Below are positions 11,001-21,437 of a stretch of DNA of 64,000 nucleotides, piece after piece. Below the pieces are notes generated by a model, which saw nothing but the letters and a program-made list of their open reading frames with translations, did not search any database and had not been told where the DNA came from. How positions within the stretch are numbered: position 1 is the stretch's first letter; each line of letters starts with the position of its first letter. Source of the DNA: Rehmannia glutinosa (lineage: Eukaryota > Streptophyta > Magnoliopsida > Lamiales > Orobanchaceae); contig CM071933.1 of the NCBI GenBank assembly GCA_016081115.2, forward strand, positions 59,534,660-59,598,659. The letters are read 5' to 3'. Made by a program: the position numbers and the translations under genes.

Positions 11001-12535
11001 TGTAAGTCCAAGCGGCTACGATAATCTAGAGGGGGGGTGAATAGATTATCTCCAGCTTTTCGATTTCGCCCTCTTTTTCGAAACAAATACGCCAAGACAA
11101 TAATAAAGGTGCGGAAAGTAAACAACACACGTCGATTTATAGAGCTTCACCCCACCTAGGGACTACGTGCTCTACCACCCCAGTATATCCGGGATGGGTT
11201 TCGAAATAGAAAAAGAATTTTATTAATTACCACAATTAATACAAATTCAACTTACAACAACACCTTGAAGAGCACCACACTTTTCTTCAACACCACCTTT
11301 GAGATTACCACAATCTCTCTTGAAGATTACCACAATCTCCAACGACACCTTGTGAAGATTACCACAATCTTCAACCTTGAAGAATACCAAATTCTTCAAC
11401 ACCTCGACAAGAAGATTACCACAATCTTCTTACACCTAACACCTAGATCACCCAAGTGTGTTCTTACCACAAGAACACTCACAAGGATATCTTGTGTTGA
11501 ATGATTACCCAAAAATTCAAGATTACAACTCGTTAATGAATTATACAATATGAGTGCAAGTGTAATCAAGAATAGCCTAGACCTCAAGAATGTGAAAGTG
11601 ATAAGCTAGGCAAATTACAACAAGAATAATGACAATATAAGACCAAGTGTTTGCTTGAGTATTTCTTGTTGTGTTGCATTGTTCTCTCTTGTTGTTGTGC
11701 TCCAAATCTTCCTCTATTTATAGAAGATGATTGATACTTGATAGCCTCCTCTTGGAATCTGATATCTACAAAAAAATTGCAATTAAAATCAAGATTATAA
11801 CTGTTAGAAATCAATCCCACAATTTAGGGAAAAGCTGTCTGCTGCACAACGGTTAGAATTTTGCGGTCAAACTTGAGGGCGACCGGTCGCGCAGAAATAA
11901 GATTTGAAAAGAACACAGCAAAAATCACACGGGGAGACCGGTCCAGGGGGTGGTCAACCGGTCGCCCAAGGGTGCGACCGGTCGCCCCCTAGGTGGACCG
12001 GTCCCCCTGACCATTTTTGAGAGTCCCATAGTTCTGTTTCAAGAAACTCATTCCCAGGTACCGGTCGCCTACTTGGTCGACTGGTCGACCTCCGAAATGA
12101 AATGTTGTCCGATTTTTGTCGAAAATAAACCTCAAGAAATACTCCGAAAAATTAGTAAAAATATTTTAAACCGATCGGGAGTATTTTGACAACATTTAGA
12201 AACCTTGTTTTGATGTAAAAACTTACTAACACAAAATCATCAAAAGTGTTGTCCAATATAAACTCCAAGAAATACTCCGAGAAATAGTAAAAATATTTTA
12301 GACCGATCGGGAGTATTAGGACAACATTTAGAAACATAGTTTCGATGTAAAAACCCATTGACACAAAATCATTAAATGTGTTGTCCAATTTTGTCTAAAA
12401 TAAACTTGAAGAAATACTCCGGAAAATATTAAAACTATTTTAAATTATTTAGGAGTATTTGGACAACCTTTTAAAAACATTGTTTTGGTATAAAAACAAA
12501 ATCATCAAAATCATGATAAAACCATTTATCAAACA
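11001..12535 (-). mobile_element. Ty1/copia (Sirevirus-type) solo LTR
   Basis: The segment is bounded by the 5 bp duplication taatc (10996-11000 and 12536-12540) and matches the copia LTRs at 43.7-59.3 kb in reverse orientation. Its right end reads TGTTTGATAAATG on - (the LTR start), and its left end is the complement of the ...GTAGCCGCTTGGACTTACA terminus. It carries the U3 module in three tandem copies (about 12100-12535), a GC-rich ACCGGTCG cluster (11880-12090), a TATA box (tataaatag on -, 11714-11722) and a hairpin array (11222-11478). No internal region remains, so it is a solo LTR formed by LTR-LTR recombination. Confidence 0.93.
11222..11478 (-). repeat. Stem-loop array in the LTR leader (loop GTGGT on the sense strand)
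   Basis: On + the loops read ACCAC. Clear members are ATTAATT-ACCAC-AATTAAT (11222-11240), GAGATT-ACCAC-AATCTC (11301-11317), GAAGATT-ACCAC-AATCTCC (from 11322), GAAGATT-ACCAC-AATCTTC (about 11353), GAAGAAT-ACCAA-ATTCTTC (about 11380), GAAGATT-ACCAC-AATCTTC (about 11412) and GTGTTCTT-ACCAC-AAGAACAC (about 11458). The stems differ, each with its own matching partner. The array lies about 235-490 nt downstream of the TATA box, so it would be transcribed. Confidence 0.85.
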
Positions 12536-14377
12536 TAATCTCCTTCTGAATAAGGTCCGAAACCCGACCTATCTACTGATCTAGGCGTCTGTCCAAGCGA
12601 GAACCCTCCTCTAAGATGAGAATCTCTAACTGAGAAACAACGGCATCGACTCGTGACTCCAATCGAAAGAATCACTCCTCTATGTGTATCTCGAACTGGC
12701 TAATCTCCCCCCGTATAACCCCCCTAATCAGCACCAACATATATGTCTGCCCAGTGACTGATGGATCAACACGAGTATCCCAACGGACTGATGGATCATC
12801 GCACGCATACTCCCCACGGACAGATGGATCAACACGCATCCGCCTGGCGATTGATCGCGCTCATCCGTCCGCCATCTAAGGGATCATTAGCCCGATGGGA
12901 TGATGGGCCATCTGTCCTACGTCGCTTCTCCAGCCTCTGAATCATAGGAGTAGTAGTGGGGGTCTTTGAATCGGCTCTCCCCTCCCCCGCCCGCCCTCGC
13001 CCCTAGCGGCCCCCCTGCTGCCGTCTCGACACTCGCCTCCGCCAATAGGGGTTGGGGTTGTCGAATCTGTACTCGTACCTCTGCCTCTGCCCCTGCCCCT
13101 CCCAGCACTACCGCCTAAAAACCTGTTCTACTTCGGGGGTGAACCGAGGAGGACCTAACAAAATAACTGGATCATCGACTCGCTCCATATATATCTGTTG
13201 GAGCTCCTCCTCACCCGGATCCAATATCTCATGACACACTAAAGTATGTAAATAAATATATAAATAAATTAATAAAAAATAATTTAATAATTAAATAAAT
13301 ATATAAGTAAACAATGTTAATGCATACCGTGTCAAAAAAAAAATTCAATCATGTCAATGCGGTCTTCGGAAACCTCCAACGGAGGCACCTATGCATCTGG
13401 GTGTCGGATACTCGAGTCGCCCAGGCATTACCCAGGCGAGGTATCGCCTCGAATGACCAAGTCTGTCAGAACATTGATAAGTGTCAAAATAAGATTTTTT
13501 TAAATTTTTAAAAAAACTAAGTACAAATATAAATAAAGTAAAAAATATACGTGCACGTGAAAGACACATGGGATAAAAATGATAAGTAGGTGGGCGATAT
13601 CGAGGTGGAACGTCCTTAGTATAACGGCCAGGTGGTAGAACATCATACAGCTGCCGAATATACAGATCTCAAATGAGTATTTTCCCCAAGGGAAAGCCTC
13701 CCATTGTGCATCGTCCTTGATCAAAAACCATAGCCAACGGTCCACTGCGGTCTGTCGGCCATCGAAACACAGTACCATACAAAAGGCAAATAAAACCTTC
13801 GCCACCTTTAGGGCATCGTCTGGTGAGTCACGGAAGGTGCCATCGGCAAATAAATCGCGTAACTGCGCGGCGGTAACACGATTACCCTAAGGCCAATACC
13901 GTCCATATATACCAGTCTCGGGTACCTCAAAAACACCGTTAGGGTCAAATGTGGACCCTGAAAATCGCAATTCAGATATCATAGCAAAATCACGCCGAGA
14001 GAATCTAATAGTCTGCTCTCCGACGTGGAACCAACACTCCGATTTCGGAGCATCCGGCACATGCACCTCCATCACAACCAATGCATGAAGTGCCGCATTA
14101 CAGCTAACTCCGTCATACCCAAAATCCATAAAATAGCCGAAAACCGACCGTCTAAACTGCCTATATAAACCACCACCGATCTCCTACAACTCATCTCTGA
14201 TTATCTGAATTATACTCGGTCGAACGTACCCCGCGATTTGGGCTCTCTCTCGATGATATCAGGGTCTCCTCCACTGTGGACCGACTTACAACAATAATTA
14301 ATTATAATTTAGCAAGATGAATTGTTGAAAAATTGAAGAAATATAGTGATAAGGTACAAAAATTAAAGAACAGGCAG

Positions 14378-14655
14378 CATAGGCACGATATAGGCACGAT
14401 TTCAAATAACCCTAAATAACCATACGGCACGATATCGTGCCCAAATAATCCTACGGCACGATATGGTGCCCAAAAACAAACCTACGACACAATATCGTGC
14501 CTAAACAACCCTACGACATGATATCGTGCCCAAATAAATCTACGGCACGATATAGGCACGATATCATGCCCAAATAAAACTACGGCACGATATAGGCATG
14601 ATATGTGCACCATATCGTGCCTGTATCTAGCCTCTTCGTCTTCTCCATCTAATCG
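14378..14655. repeat. Cluster of GGCACGAT/ATCGTGCC palindromes, right
   Basis: About ten gcacgat/atcgtgc half-sites, with variants (gacatgat, gacacaat), are spread over 280 bp. An isolated pair lies at 15001-15017. They mirror the left cluster at 9100-9318. Confidence 0.85.
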
Positions 14656-15565
14656 TGCCCAAATATACCCCATTTTCGAACACTAACCGAAAACACAACC
14701 AAAAACTTCATCTATTTCGAACATTCTAACAACTAAACTCACTTATCAAGTATTTTCTACATATATTCGAACATTCCCAAATATATTTCGAAAATTATCA
14801 ACTAAACTTCATATATTTCTAACAACCAAAACTTAATATTTCATATATTTCGAACATGAGAGGCACGATTTGAGAAATACATGTTCGTGAGCGGAGGAGG
14901 AGGGCGCGGAGGATTCGACGGCAGCGGTGGAGGCGGCGACGACAGCGGCGGACGACGGCACGTGTGACTCCATTGATTTTTCTTCAATTTTTCTTCTTTG
15001 CACGATATTGGGCACGATTAGGGTTTTACTTTTCTACTTTGCTTATCTTTTGCTTTTTGTTATATTTTTCTTGGAGTGTGTGTAGTATACAGTTATTATA
15101 CGGTTTTAATGTGTATAATGATGACTTCAATTTCAAAATTCAAAAACCACCAACTTTAAGGAGGGGTAATTTGGCCAATTTGGGTAAAAAAGAATTTTAT
15201 TATCTAGGTGGGTATAAAAGAGTACCCACCATTCATGGTGGGTACTTAAAATTTTTTCCCTAATTAGAATCTATCACATCCTGCTATTCACATCCGTTCA
15301 GGACCTACGAACGAGTTTTCTGAAGGCCCATTTGGGCCCCAAGACATTACGAAAAGGAATTGAGTGAGTGCTACGCGATAGTCGAGTCTCTGAGACATGG
15401 TGTATGGAGCTGACATTTAAACTGGGTTGAAGGATATTTTAGTAATTTCCGACCTTTGCACATCAAAGTCATATAGAAATATAATTAACCTTGTTTTTAG
15501 CTCTCTCATGTAATAAAGAATTTCCTCCAATACCCTTTTCTTTTTATGGATTAGAATTTTATATT

Positions 15566-16303
15566 TGATAAGGGCAAAAGATTGTCTGGGCCGATCTGAC
15601 AGGCCTAAGACATTGGGCTGACCTGACAGGCCTGAGGCGTTGGGCCGACCTGATGATGCTGGACATTGGGCCAAAATGATGAGGCCCATAGCCTTGGGTG
15701 ATCTGTTAAGCATTAAATAGTGGGTCGATCTGTGGAGGCTTGCAACATAAGATGGGCTTAGGGCTTATCAACTTGGGTCGGCCTGTCCAGGCCCGAATGC
15801 AAGTGGGTGTGAATGTTCATAAGACCGACCTGTGTAGAGTCAGCTGTGTTAAGCCGACCTGGTGTTGACCTGTCGAAGCCTAACATGACTTCAGAGGAAG
15901 AGGTCAGCTCGGCCTGAGAGATGTATGAGATATTGAGGATTCCTTGGAGATTTAAGGGGATTTCTCACCAATACAATGGGCCGACGTGTTCTGAGACAGG
16001 TCGGAGCTATGGTCTTATGATGACTCTGACACCAAATCGTAACGGAATCCCGGATTTTACGGAAACCCTAATCCTAGCTAAGGTATAAAAGGCCCAAGCC
16101 CAGGTTCATTCTAACCTAATCTCATTTTTTTACTGTTACATTGCTTTTTTCTCTCTCTAGCCTTTGCTTCCTTCTCAAAATACTGACTTAAGCATCGGAG
16201 AGGGTGCGCCGGAGCCCCCCTCCGGCCCCCCTTGTGCAGGTTTTGTGGTGGACTTCGTCTGGGAAGGTGATCGGCGAGGAGAGGCAGTTTTTGGGAGCAA
16301 CCA
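15566..16303 (+). repeat. 5' LTR of Tat element
   Basis: The LTR starts tgataagggc and ends gagcaacca; it is 738 bp. A TATA box (tataaaag) lies at 16084-16091. It differs from the 3' LTR mainly by lacking 44 bp and by a small change at a ccgg site. Confidence 0.93.
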
Positions 16304-16305
16304 AG

Positions 16306-16323
16306 TGGCGCCGTCTGTGGGAA
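16306..16323 (+). other. Primer binding site of Tat element
   Basis: The sequence tggcgccgtctgtgggaa sits 2 bp after the 5' LTR. The first nine bases fit the 3' end of a tRNA such as tRNA-Asp, as in many plant gypsy elements. The exact tRNA is inferred. Confidence 0.8.
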
Positions 16324-16359
16324 ACATTGAGCAAAGACGTGAGATTCGAGTTTTGGCTA

Positions 16360-17731
16360 TGGAGGAGGTTAGGAGAAGCTTGGAAGATGATCTGAACCGT
16401 ACGCCGCTGGGAGATACTCCGGGCGTAACCACGCAGGAGGATGTTCCACCTCTGCCCCCACCACTCCCGTGAACGGCGGAGGGCGTCTGCAGAGGACGGA
16501 GCGGATGGACGACGCCTATGTCCGGGGAGTATAGATTTGGGTCCAATGTTCTTTGAACAATTGGGTGCTTCATCACTGAGAGTCATGGAGCGGTGACGGT
16601 GGAGAGACGCTTGAGGGAGATGCTTCCACCACCAGCTCCTCCTGTGGTTCCCCCTCCGGTGGTCCCTCCTTCGCCTGTGGTTCCCCCTCCGATGGTCCAT
16701 CTGGAGGTGGGAGAGAGAGGTCGGCGGCCAACTATGGCGGAGGAAGTACATTCATCAAGGGCGGAGCACGTGTCTACTGAGGACCAGGATTGGTCGGAAC
16801 GGATGGATGACCTCCACTGTGAGGTGCGAGATATTCGTCGGAGAGTGGCTGGAGTACCGGGGGTGGCTGCAGTTCGGGTGAGGCGGGGAACACTCTTCTC
16901 GGAAGAGGTGATGGCAGACGAGCTTCCGGCCTCATACCGAGCTCGAAGCTTGAATATGATGGTACCACGGTCCGTGGGACCATCTTTGCCGCTTTGAGAA
17001 CGCTCTACTACTACGATTCACGGATGGCGTGATGTGTAGAGTTTTTCCTACCACTTTGACGAAATCGGCTCGGAAATGGTTTAGCCACTTGCCCCGCTCC
17101 ATTCGAATTTTGATGACTTTAGCTTGGCTTTCCTTAATCAGTTCACGAGTTGCCGTAAGTACCAAAAGGCGCCCACGACCTGTTTAGTATCAAACGAGAG
17201 AGAGAGGGGAAGGACTTCGAGCTATATCCGAGGTTTACAAATGCAAAGTTGGAGGTGCCGTCGGCTAGTCCGAGAAATTTTGGCCAATGCCCTAGCTCGG
17301 GGCCCGAGGATGGGGAGTTCTTTGAATCATTAGTGATAGAGCCTGCTAAGACATTTGACGAGTACATTAGCTCGGGCGGAGAAATATATTAACCTGGAAG
17401 AGGCGAGAAAAATGAAAAGAGAGGAAGAAGAGAAGAGAAGAGACAGGAGGGAAGATCGGGAGGACAAAGTACCTCAGAAGAAGCCGAGGACTGAGGCAAT
17501 GGGGGGAAGGCCGAGGTTTGAGAAGTACACGCCTTTGGCTGTCCCTCAGGGTGAGGTGCTTGTAGCTATTGAGAGGCATCCCGACCTGAGGTGGCCAAAG
17601 GCGCATGCGGAGGCACCAGTAAAGGCGAAGTGTAAGGAATTTTGTAGATTTCACAATGAATATGGGCACACAACAGATCAGTGCACACACCTGAGGGATG
17701 AGATCGAGCGGCTCATTCAGCAGTCACCTTA
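16360..17731 (+). pseudogene. gag: Tat gag, frame-broken
   Basis: A start near 16359 is followed by a Pro-rich N-terminal part (Pro/Val-Val-Pro repeats around 16620-16700). The capsid-like region is at 16970-17340, and a Lys/Arg/Glu-rich tail runs to 17730. The last open piece (17355-17732) ends with a zinc-knuckle-like pattern C-K-E-F-C-R-F-H-x3-G-H-x-T-x2-C, which is typical of Tat gag. At least three single-base frame changes break the capsid part between 16980 and 17340. Function in an intact copy: nucleocapsid and particle assembly in the cytoplasm. Confidence 0.8.
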
Positions 17732-17976
17732 GGGAATTTGTGTACATCGACAAAAAGGAGAAAAGGGGGAGTATAAGAGGGATAACCGGCTATCATCAAC
17801 CTCGGCGGAGCCGGAGCGTAGGGGGAAAGGGAGGAGCTACCCCACCTCCGCCCCCCACCTCTCGGCGAGAGGTCATCCAGATGATTGTTGGAGGGCCGGC
17901 GGAAGGAGATTCGAGGCGAGCTCGGAAAAAGTATGTGAGAGCAGCAGCACCAGATCGGGTGCAGGAATAGTTAAAG

Positions 17977-18951
17977 GTGGAACAGGTCGGTCAAGAGCCG
18001 CAAATCCAATTCGGACTCGAGGATTGTAGGGGTATCGTGACACCTCACAGCGATGCTTTGGTGATCACAGCGACGATCTCTAATTATGATGTGCAGCGGG
18101 TATTTGTGGACACAGGGAGCTCAGCAGATATCCTATTCTATGATTGTTATAAGAAGATGGACCTCCAGGTCGGCTTGGAAGCGGTGGATACGGCGTTGGT
18201 TGGGTTCGTTGGAGGGATGATCCAACCGATAGGTATGATTACTTTACCTGTCTCTTTGGGAAAGGAGCCTAATCGTAAAACTAGAATGATTCGATTTTTA
18301 ATAGTTGATGCACCATCCTCTTATAATGTCATGTTGGGTAGACCGGCACTAAATGCTTTCCAAGCAGTGGTGTCGGTATACCATCTAAAAATGAAATTTC
18401 TTGTGGGAGAGAAAGTAGGGGAGGTCGATGGTGATCAGTATATGGCTAGAAAATTGTACGTAGAGAGTATTCAGAAGGCAGAAAGGGGGAGTGCTTTTGA
18501 TGATGATAGAAACAAAGACAAGTTGGTTAGGTTGGATGAACCGGTGGAGCATGTCCAGCCTAATGATGAAATGATGATGGTCGAGCTAGTGCCAGGTGAC
18601 CCTGATAAGGTCACCAAGGTCGGGAAGGAGTTGCGGGATGAATTGAGGGATGAGCTGGTGGAGTTTCTAAGGAGTAATGTGGATGTATTTGCTTGGACAG
18701 CGGAAGACCTGGTGGGGATCGATCCAAATATTGCTGAACATAAGCTTAATGTTAATCCATCATATAAGCCGGTGAAACAAAAGAAAAGGAACTTCGGCCC
18801 TAAGAAGGATGCTATAATTCGGGCGGAGGTGCAAAAGTTGTTGAAAGCAGGGCACATCAAAGAAATCCAGTTTCCAGAATGGCTATCTAATGCGATTGGT
18901 CCCAAAAACAGAGGGATGATTGGCGCATGTGTGTGGACTTTAGGGATTTGA
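17977..18951 (+). pseudogene. pol: Tat protease and start of reverse transcriptase
   Basis: The frame has 324 codons. The aspartic protease active site D-T-G-S-S-A-D-I-L is near residues 45-53, and the flap/core region reaches about residue 125. From about residue 245 the connection to RT follows, with N-P-x-Y-K-P-V-K-Q-K-K-R and F-P-E-W-L-S-N. The frame is lost directly after this, at about 18900, where the conserved RT block should continue. The ATG at 17977 is only the first Met of the frame; in an intact copy this would be part of a gag-pol reading. Confidence 0.85.
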
Positions 18952-20192
18952 ATCGTGCTTGCCCTAAGGATTACTACCCATTACCCGCACTGATCGGCTA
19001 GTAGATTCGACGTCGGGATGTGAACCGCTTAGTATGATGGATGCGTCGCAGGATATCATCGGATCAGGCTAGCGAAGAAGACCAAAAAGGGTGTGCTTCA
19101 CCACCTCTTTTGGTACCTTCATTATGTAGTAATGCCGTCGGATTGAAGAATGCGGAGCCACATACCGAGGTTGGTGGATAAGATGTTTGGAGAGCAGCTC
19201 GGCGGAACATGGAGGTGTATGTGGATGATATGTTGGTCAAAGCATAAAGGTCGCGGATCATGTGCGTGACCTAGTCAAACGTTTGACACCTTGAGGAAGT
19301 ATAGGATGAAGGTGAACCCCAAGAAGTGTGCCTTTGGGGTCGGTCGGGAAAGTTTCGGGGTACATGGTAACGGAGAAAGGAATAGAGGCCAACCCGAGAA
19401 GGTCGGGGCCATTAGAGAGATGGCACCACCTCGGGATACCAAAGATGTGCGGTGTTTAACTGAAGTCGGCTAAGCGGCTGAATCGCTTTATTTCGCGCCT
19501 CGCGGAGAGAGAAGTTTGCCCTTTTTTAAGGTCTTGAGGAAAGCTAAAAAGTTCGTTTGGGATGAGGAATGCCAAAGGGCTTTCGAGACTTGAAGAATTA
19601 TTTGGCGATCTGTCATTTTGCTAACTAAGCGGTTGCACAGGGAGCCCTTATACCTCTACCTTTCGGTAGGGGAGCGGGGTTAGTACAAATCTGATCCCGA
19701 TCGGGAAGAGGGATCGGTTCGAGGCCGGTGTACTATGTCGATAAAGTTTTGAGGAATGCCGAGCTGCGATATGCGGAGATCGAGAAGCGAGTTTGGCCTT
19801 GTGGTGATCATGCGAGGAGACTTCGGCCCTATTTCCTTTCGCATACGGTAATCGTCCGAACTAATCTTCCATTAAGAAATGTGATGAGTAAGCCCGAGGT
19901 AGCGGGGAGGTTAGTGAAGTGGGCTATTGAGCTCAGTGAATATGATATTGAATTCGAGAACAGATCGGCCATTAAAGCTCGTGCTTTGGCGGACTTTGTT
20001 CAAGAATCAATCGAGATGATAGCAGAAAGGAACTTGGGTGATTTATGTGGATGGATCAAGAGGGAGCTCGGGGTGTGGTGTCTTTGGTATCGTCTTGGTC
20101 AGCCCGCAAGGAATCGAAAATGACTTTCTTTGTGAGAGGTCGAGTTCAAGCTATCTAATAATGAGGCGGAGTATGAGGCATTTATTAGAGGA
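18952..20192 (+). pseudogene. pol: Tat RT and RNase H, heavily frame-broken
   Basis: All three + frames must be combined to follow the protein. F-R-D-L-N-R-A-C-P-K-D-Y-Y-P-L appears at about 18939-18985 and the catalytic Y-V-D-D-M-L-V at 19211-19231. The Ty3-type RNase H C-terminal part is in one frame at 19728-20030. The start of the second RNase H (I-Y-V-D-G-S) is at about 20041. More than ten small insertions or deletions fall in about 800 bp, far denser than in the neighbouring integrase. Compared with the expected codons, several breaks sit at sites where CAG seems to have become CG. Either local decay or consensus error would explain this. Confidence 0.75.
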
Positions 20193-21437
20193 ATGCAAAT
20201 GGCCATTGAGATGGGGGCTGTTAGGATGGTAGTTTACATGGACTCTCAGCTCGTCCACAAACAGGTTATGGGAGAGTTCGAGGTCAGGGAGGAGAGGATG
20301 AAGAGGTATGTTGAAGCATATCGAGCTTTAGAAGGGAAAGTGAAAGAAATCAAGATATGTCAGGTCCCGAGGGAGGAAAATGGTCGAGCGGATTTTCTAG
20401 CAAAATTGGCCAGTTCGGCCTGGGAGAATCAAGCTAAACAGATCACACTTCTGGTGGCAAAAGAAACGGCACTGGGGTTGGAGGTTGGAGAGATAGAGGA
20501 GAAAGAGGATTGGAGGTCGGCTATCATAGCTTACTTAAAAGAGGGGGTCTTACCAACAGGTAGGCGTGAAGCAGCTCGACTGAAAATTCGGGCGACACGT
20601 TTTTGCATTATCGGGGATAAGTTATATAAGAGAGGCTTCTCTATGCCTTTGCTGAGGTGTTTGAGTGGAGAAGAGGGTACATATGTGCTCAGAGAGATAC
20701 ATGAAGGTTGTTGTGGGAACCACATGGGAGCAAGAATTTTGATGAAAAAAGTCCTTAGGGCAGGGTATTTTTGGCCTTACCTGAAAGGGGAAGCAGAAAA
20801 GTTGGTGAGAGCATGCGAAAAATGTCAGATCCATGCACCTTTGGTACATCGACCGGCGGAGGAACTCATGACGATGAGCTCGGCATGTCCATTTGCAAAA
20901 TGGGGAATTGACATCGTGGGTCCCTTTCCTCCGGCTTCAGGTCAGAGGAAATTCTTGATTGTGGCAATCGACTATTTTAGCAAGTGGGTGGAGGCAGAAC
21001 CTCTTGCTAAGATAAATGAGGATGCAGTGATGAAATTTATTTGGCAAAACATAGTATGTCGGTATGGAGTGCCTCGGGCCTTGATATCAGATAATGGGAC
21101 GCAGTTCGCGGGGGCAGAAATCCGAGCTTGGTGTGAGGAAATGAAGATCAAGCAAAACTTCATTTCGGTGGCTCACCCGCAGGCTAATGGGCAAGTGGAA
21201 GTAACTAATAGGATTCTTGTCCAAGGATTGAAAGCTCGGCTAGAAAAGGCAGGAGGAACATGGGTTCGGGAGCTCAGTTCGGTGCTGTGGGCTTATCGAA
21301 CTAATCCGAAGGAGGCCACTGGTGAGGCTCCGTTCAGTTTGGTGTATGGCATGGATGCAGTCATACCGGCGGAGATCGGGATGGAAACACATCGAGTCCA
21401 GAATTTTGATGAAAATATTAACGAGCTGTTGATCTGA
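20193..21437 (+). CDS. pol: Tat archaeal-type RNase H and integrase
   Basis: The open frame has 414 codons and is itself uninterrupted. Residues 1-75 are the second RNase H, with D17 in M-D-S-Q-L and D67 in R-A-D-F-L-A. The frame is open upstream of this Met and includes the N-E-A-E-Y-E-A-F motif at about 20155. The integrase zinc finger is H170, H177, C208, C211. The catalytic triad is D240 (G-I-D-I-V-G-P), D300 (S-D-N-G-T-Q-F) and E336 (G-Q-V-E-V-T-N-R), with exactly 35 residues between the last two. The C-terminal part continues after a stop at 21435 (next entry). The integrase inserts the element cDNA into the genome. As part of a broken polyprotein it is unlikely to be made in normal form. 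Confidence 0.92.
   Translation: MQMAIEMGAVRMVVYMDSQLVHKQVMGEFEVREERMKRYVEAYRALEGKVKEIKICQVPREENGRADFLAKLASSAWENQAKQITLLVAKETALGLEVGEIEEKEDWRSAIIAYLKEGVLPTGRREAARLKIRATRFCIIGDKLYKRGFSMPLLRCLSGEEGTYVLREIHEGCCGNHMGARILMKKVLRAGYFWPYLKGEAEKLVRACEKCQIHAPLVHRPAEELMTMSSACPFAKWGIDIVGPFPPASGQRKFLIVAIDYFSKWVEAEPLAKINEDAVMKFIWQNIVCRYGVPRALISDNGTQFAGAEIRAWCEEMKIKQNFISVAHPQANGQVEVTNRILVQGLKARLEKAGGTWVRELSSVLWAYRTNPKEATGEAPFSLVYGMDAVIPAEIGMETHRVQNFDENINELLI

Larger units (their letters stand above)
10300..14129 (-). pseudogene. DUF1985-domain gene of a MULE, interrupted
   Basis: The gene reads right to left. The first part (14129-13887) and the next (down to 13500) are in one frame and are separated only by an in-frame TAG at 13887-13889. 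Together they show the DUF1985 signature: a segment around FSRRDFAMISELRFSG, then L-K-V-A-K-V-L-F-A-F, D-R-W-L-W-F-L-I-K-D and P-W-G-K-Y-S-F-E. Farther down, 12870-12541 has coding-like sequence with heptad-like L/V spacing but two stops. A Pro/Ser/Thr-rich linker with a repeated V-S-T-P element lies at 10900-10690. A stop-free stretch at about 10680-10480 encodes R-S-L-F-R-D-P-S-T-R-K-L-D-P-S-K-R-E. A probable last visible exon at about 10390-10310 contains F-F-K-E-L-A-D-P-T-V-G-W and ends at a gtaagt donor. A solo LTR (11001-12535) splits the gene. DUF1985 proteins usually carry a C-terminal Ulp1-like cysteine protease; none is visible here. Exon borders are approximate. Confidence 0.65.
8693..15262. 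mobile_element. Decayed Mutator-like element (MULE) with DUF1985 gene
   Basis: The limits are approximate. The left edge (ttttctacccacttttgggg, then ttcttttaccacaatacccttgagg) weakly resembles the reverse complement of the right edge (ttttatacccacctag, then ttcttttttacccaaattggccaaattacccctcctt), consistent with degenerate terminal repeats. Inside are a fragment resembling the N-terminus of a MuDR-type transposase (9375-9848, +), a convergent DUF1985-type gene (- strand, 14129 down to about 10300), and clusters of GGCACGAT(AT)ATCGTGCC palindromes near both ends. Plant MULEs that carry a DUF1985/Ulp1-like gene opposite the transposase are known. The Ulp1 catalytic domain and most of the transposase are not found here. 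A copia solo LTR is nested in it. Confidence 0.55.

Noticed and set aside
16175..16751. Antisense open frames of 133 and 187 codons opposite Tat gag
   Set aside because: They are shadows of the GC-rich, Pro-coding gag N-terminus. No splice or promoter signal was seen, unlike the antisense unit at 22.7-25.1 kb.
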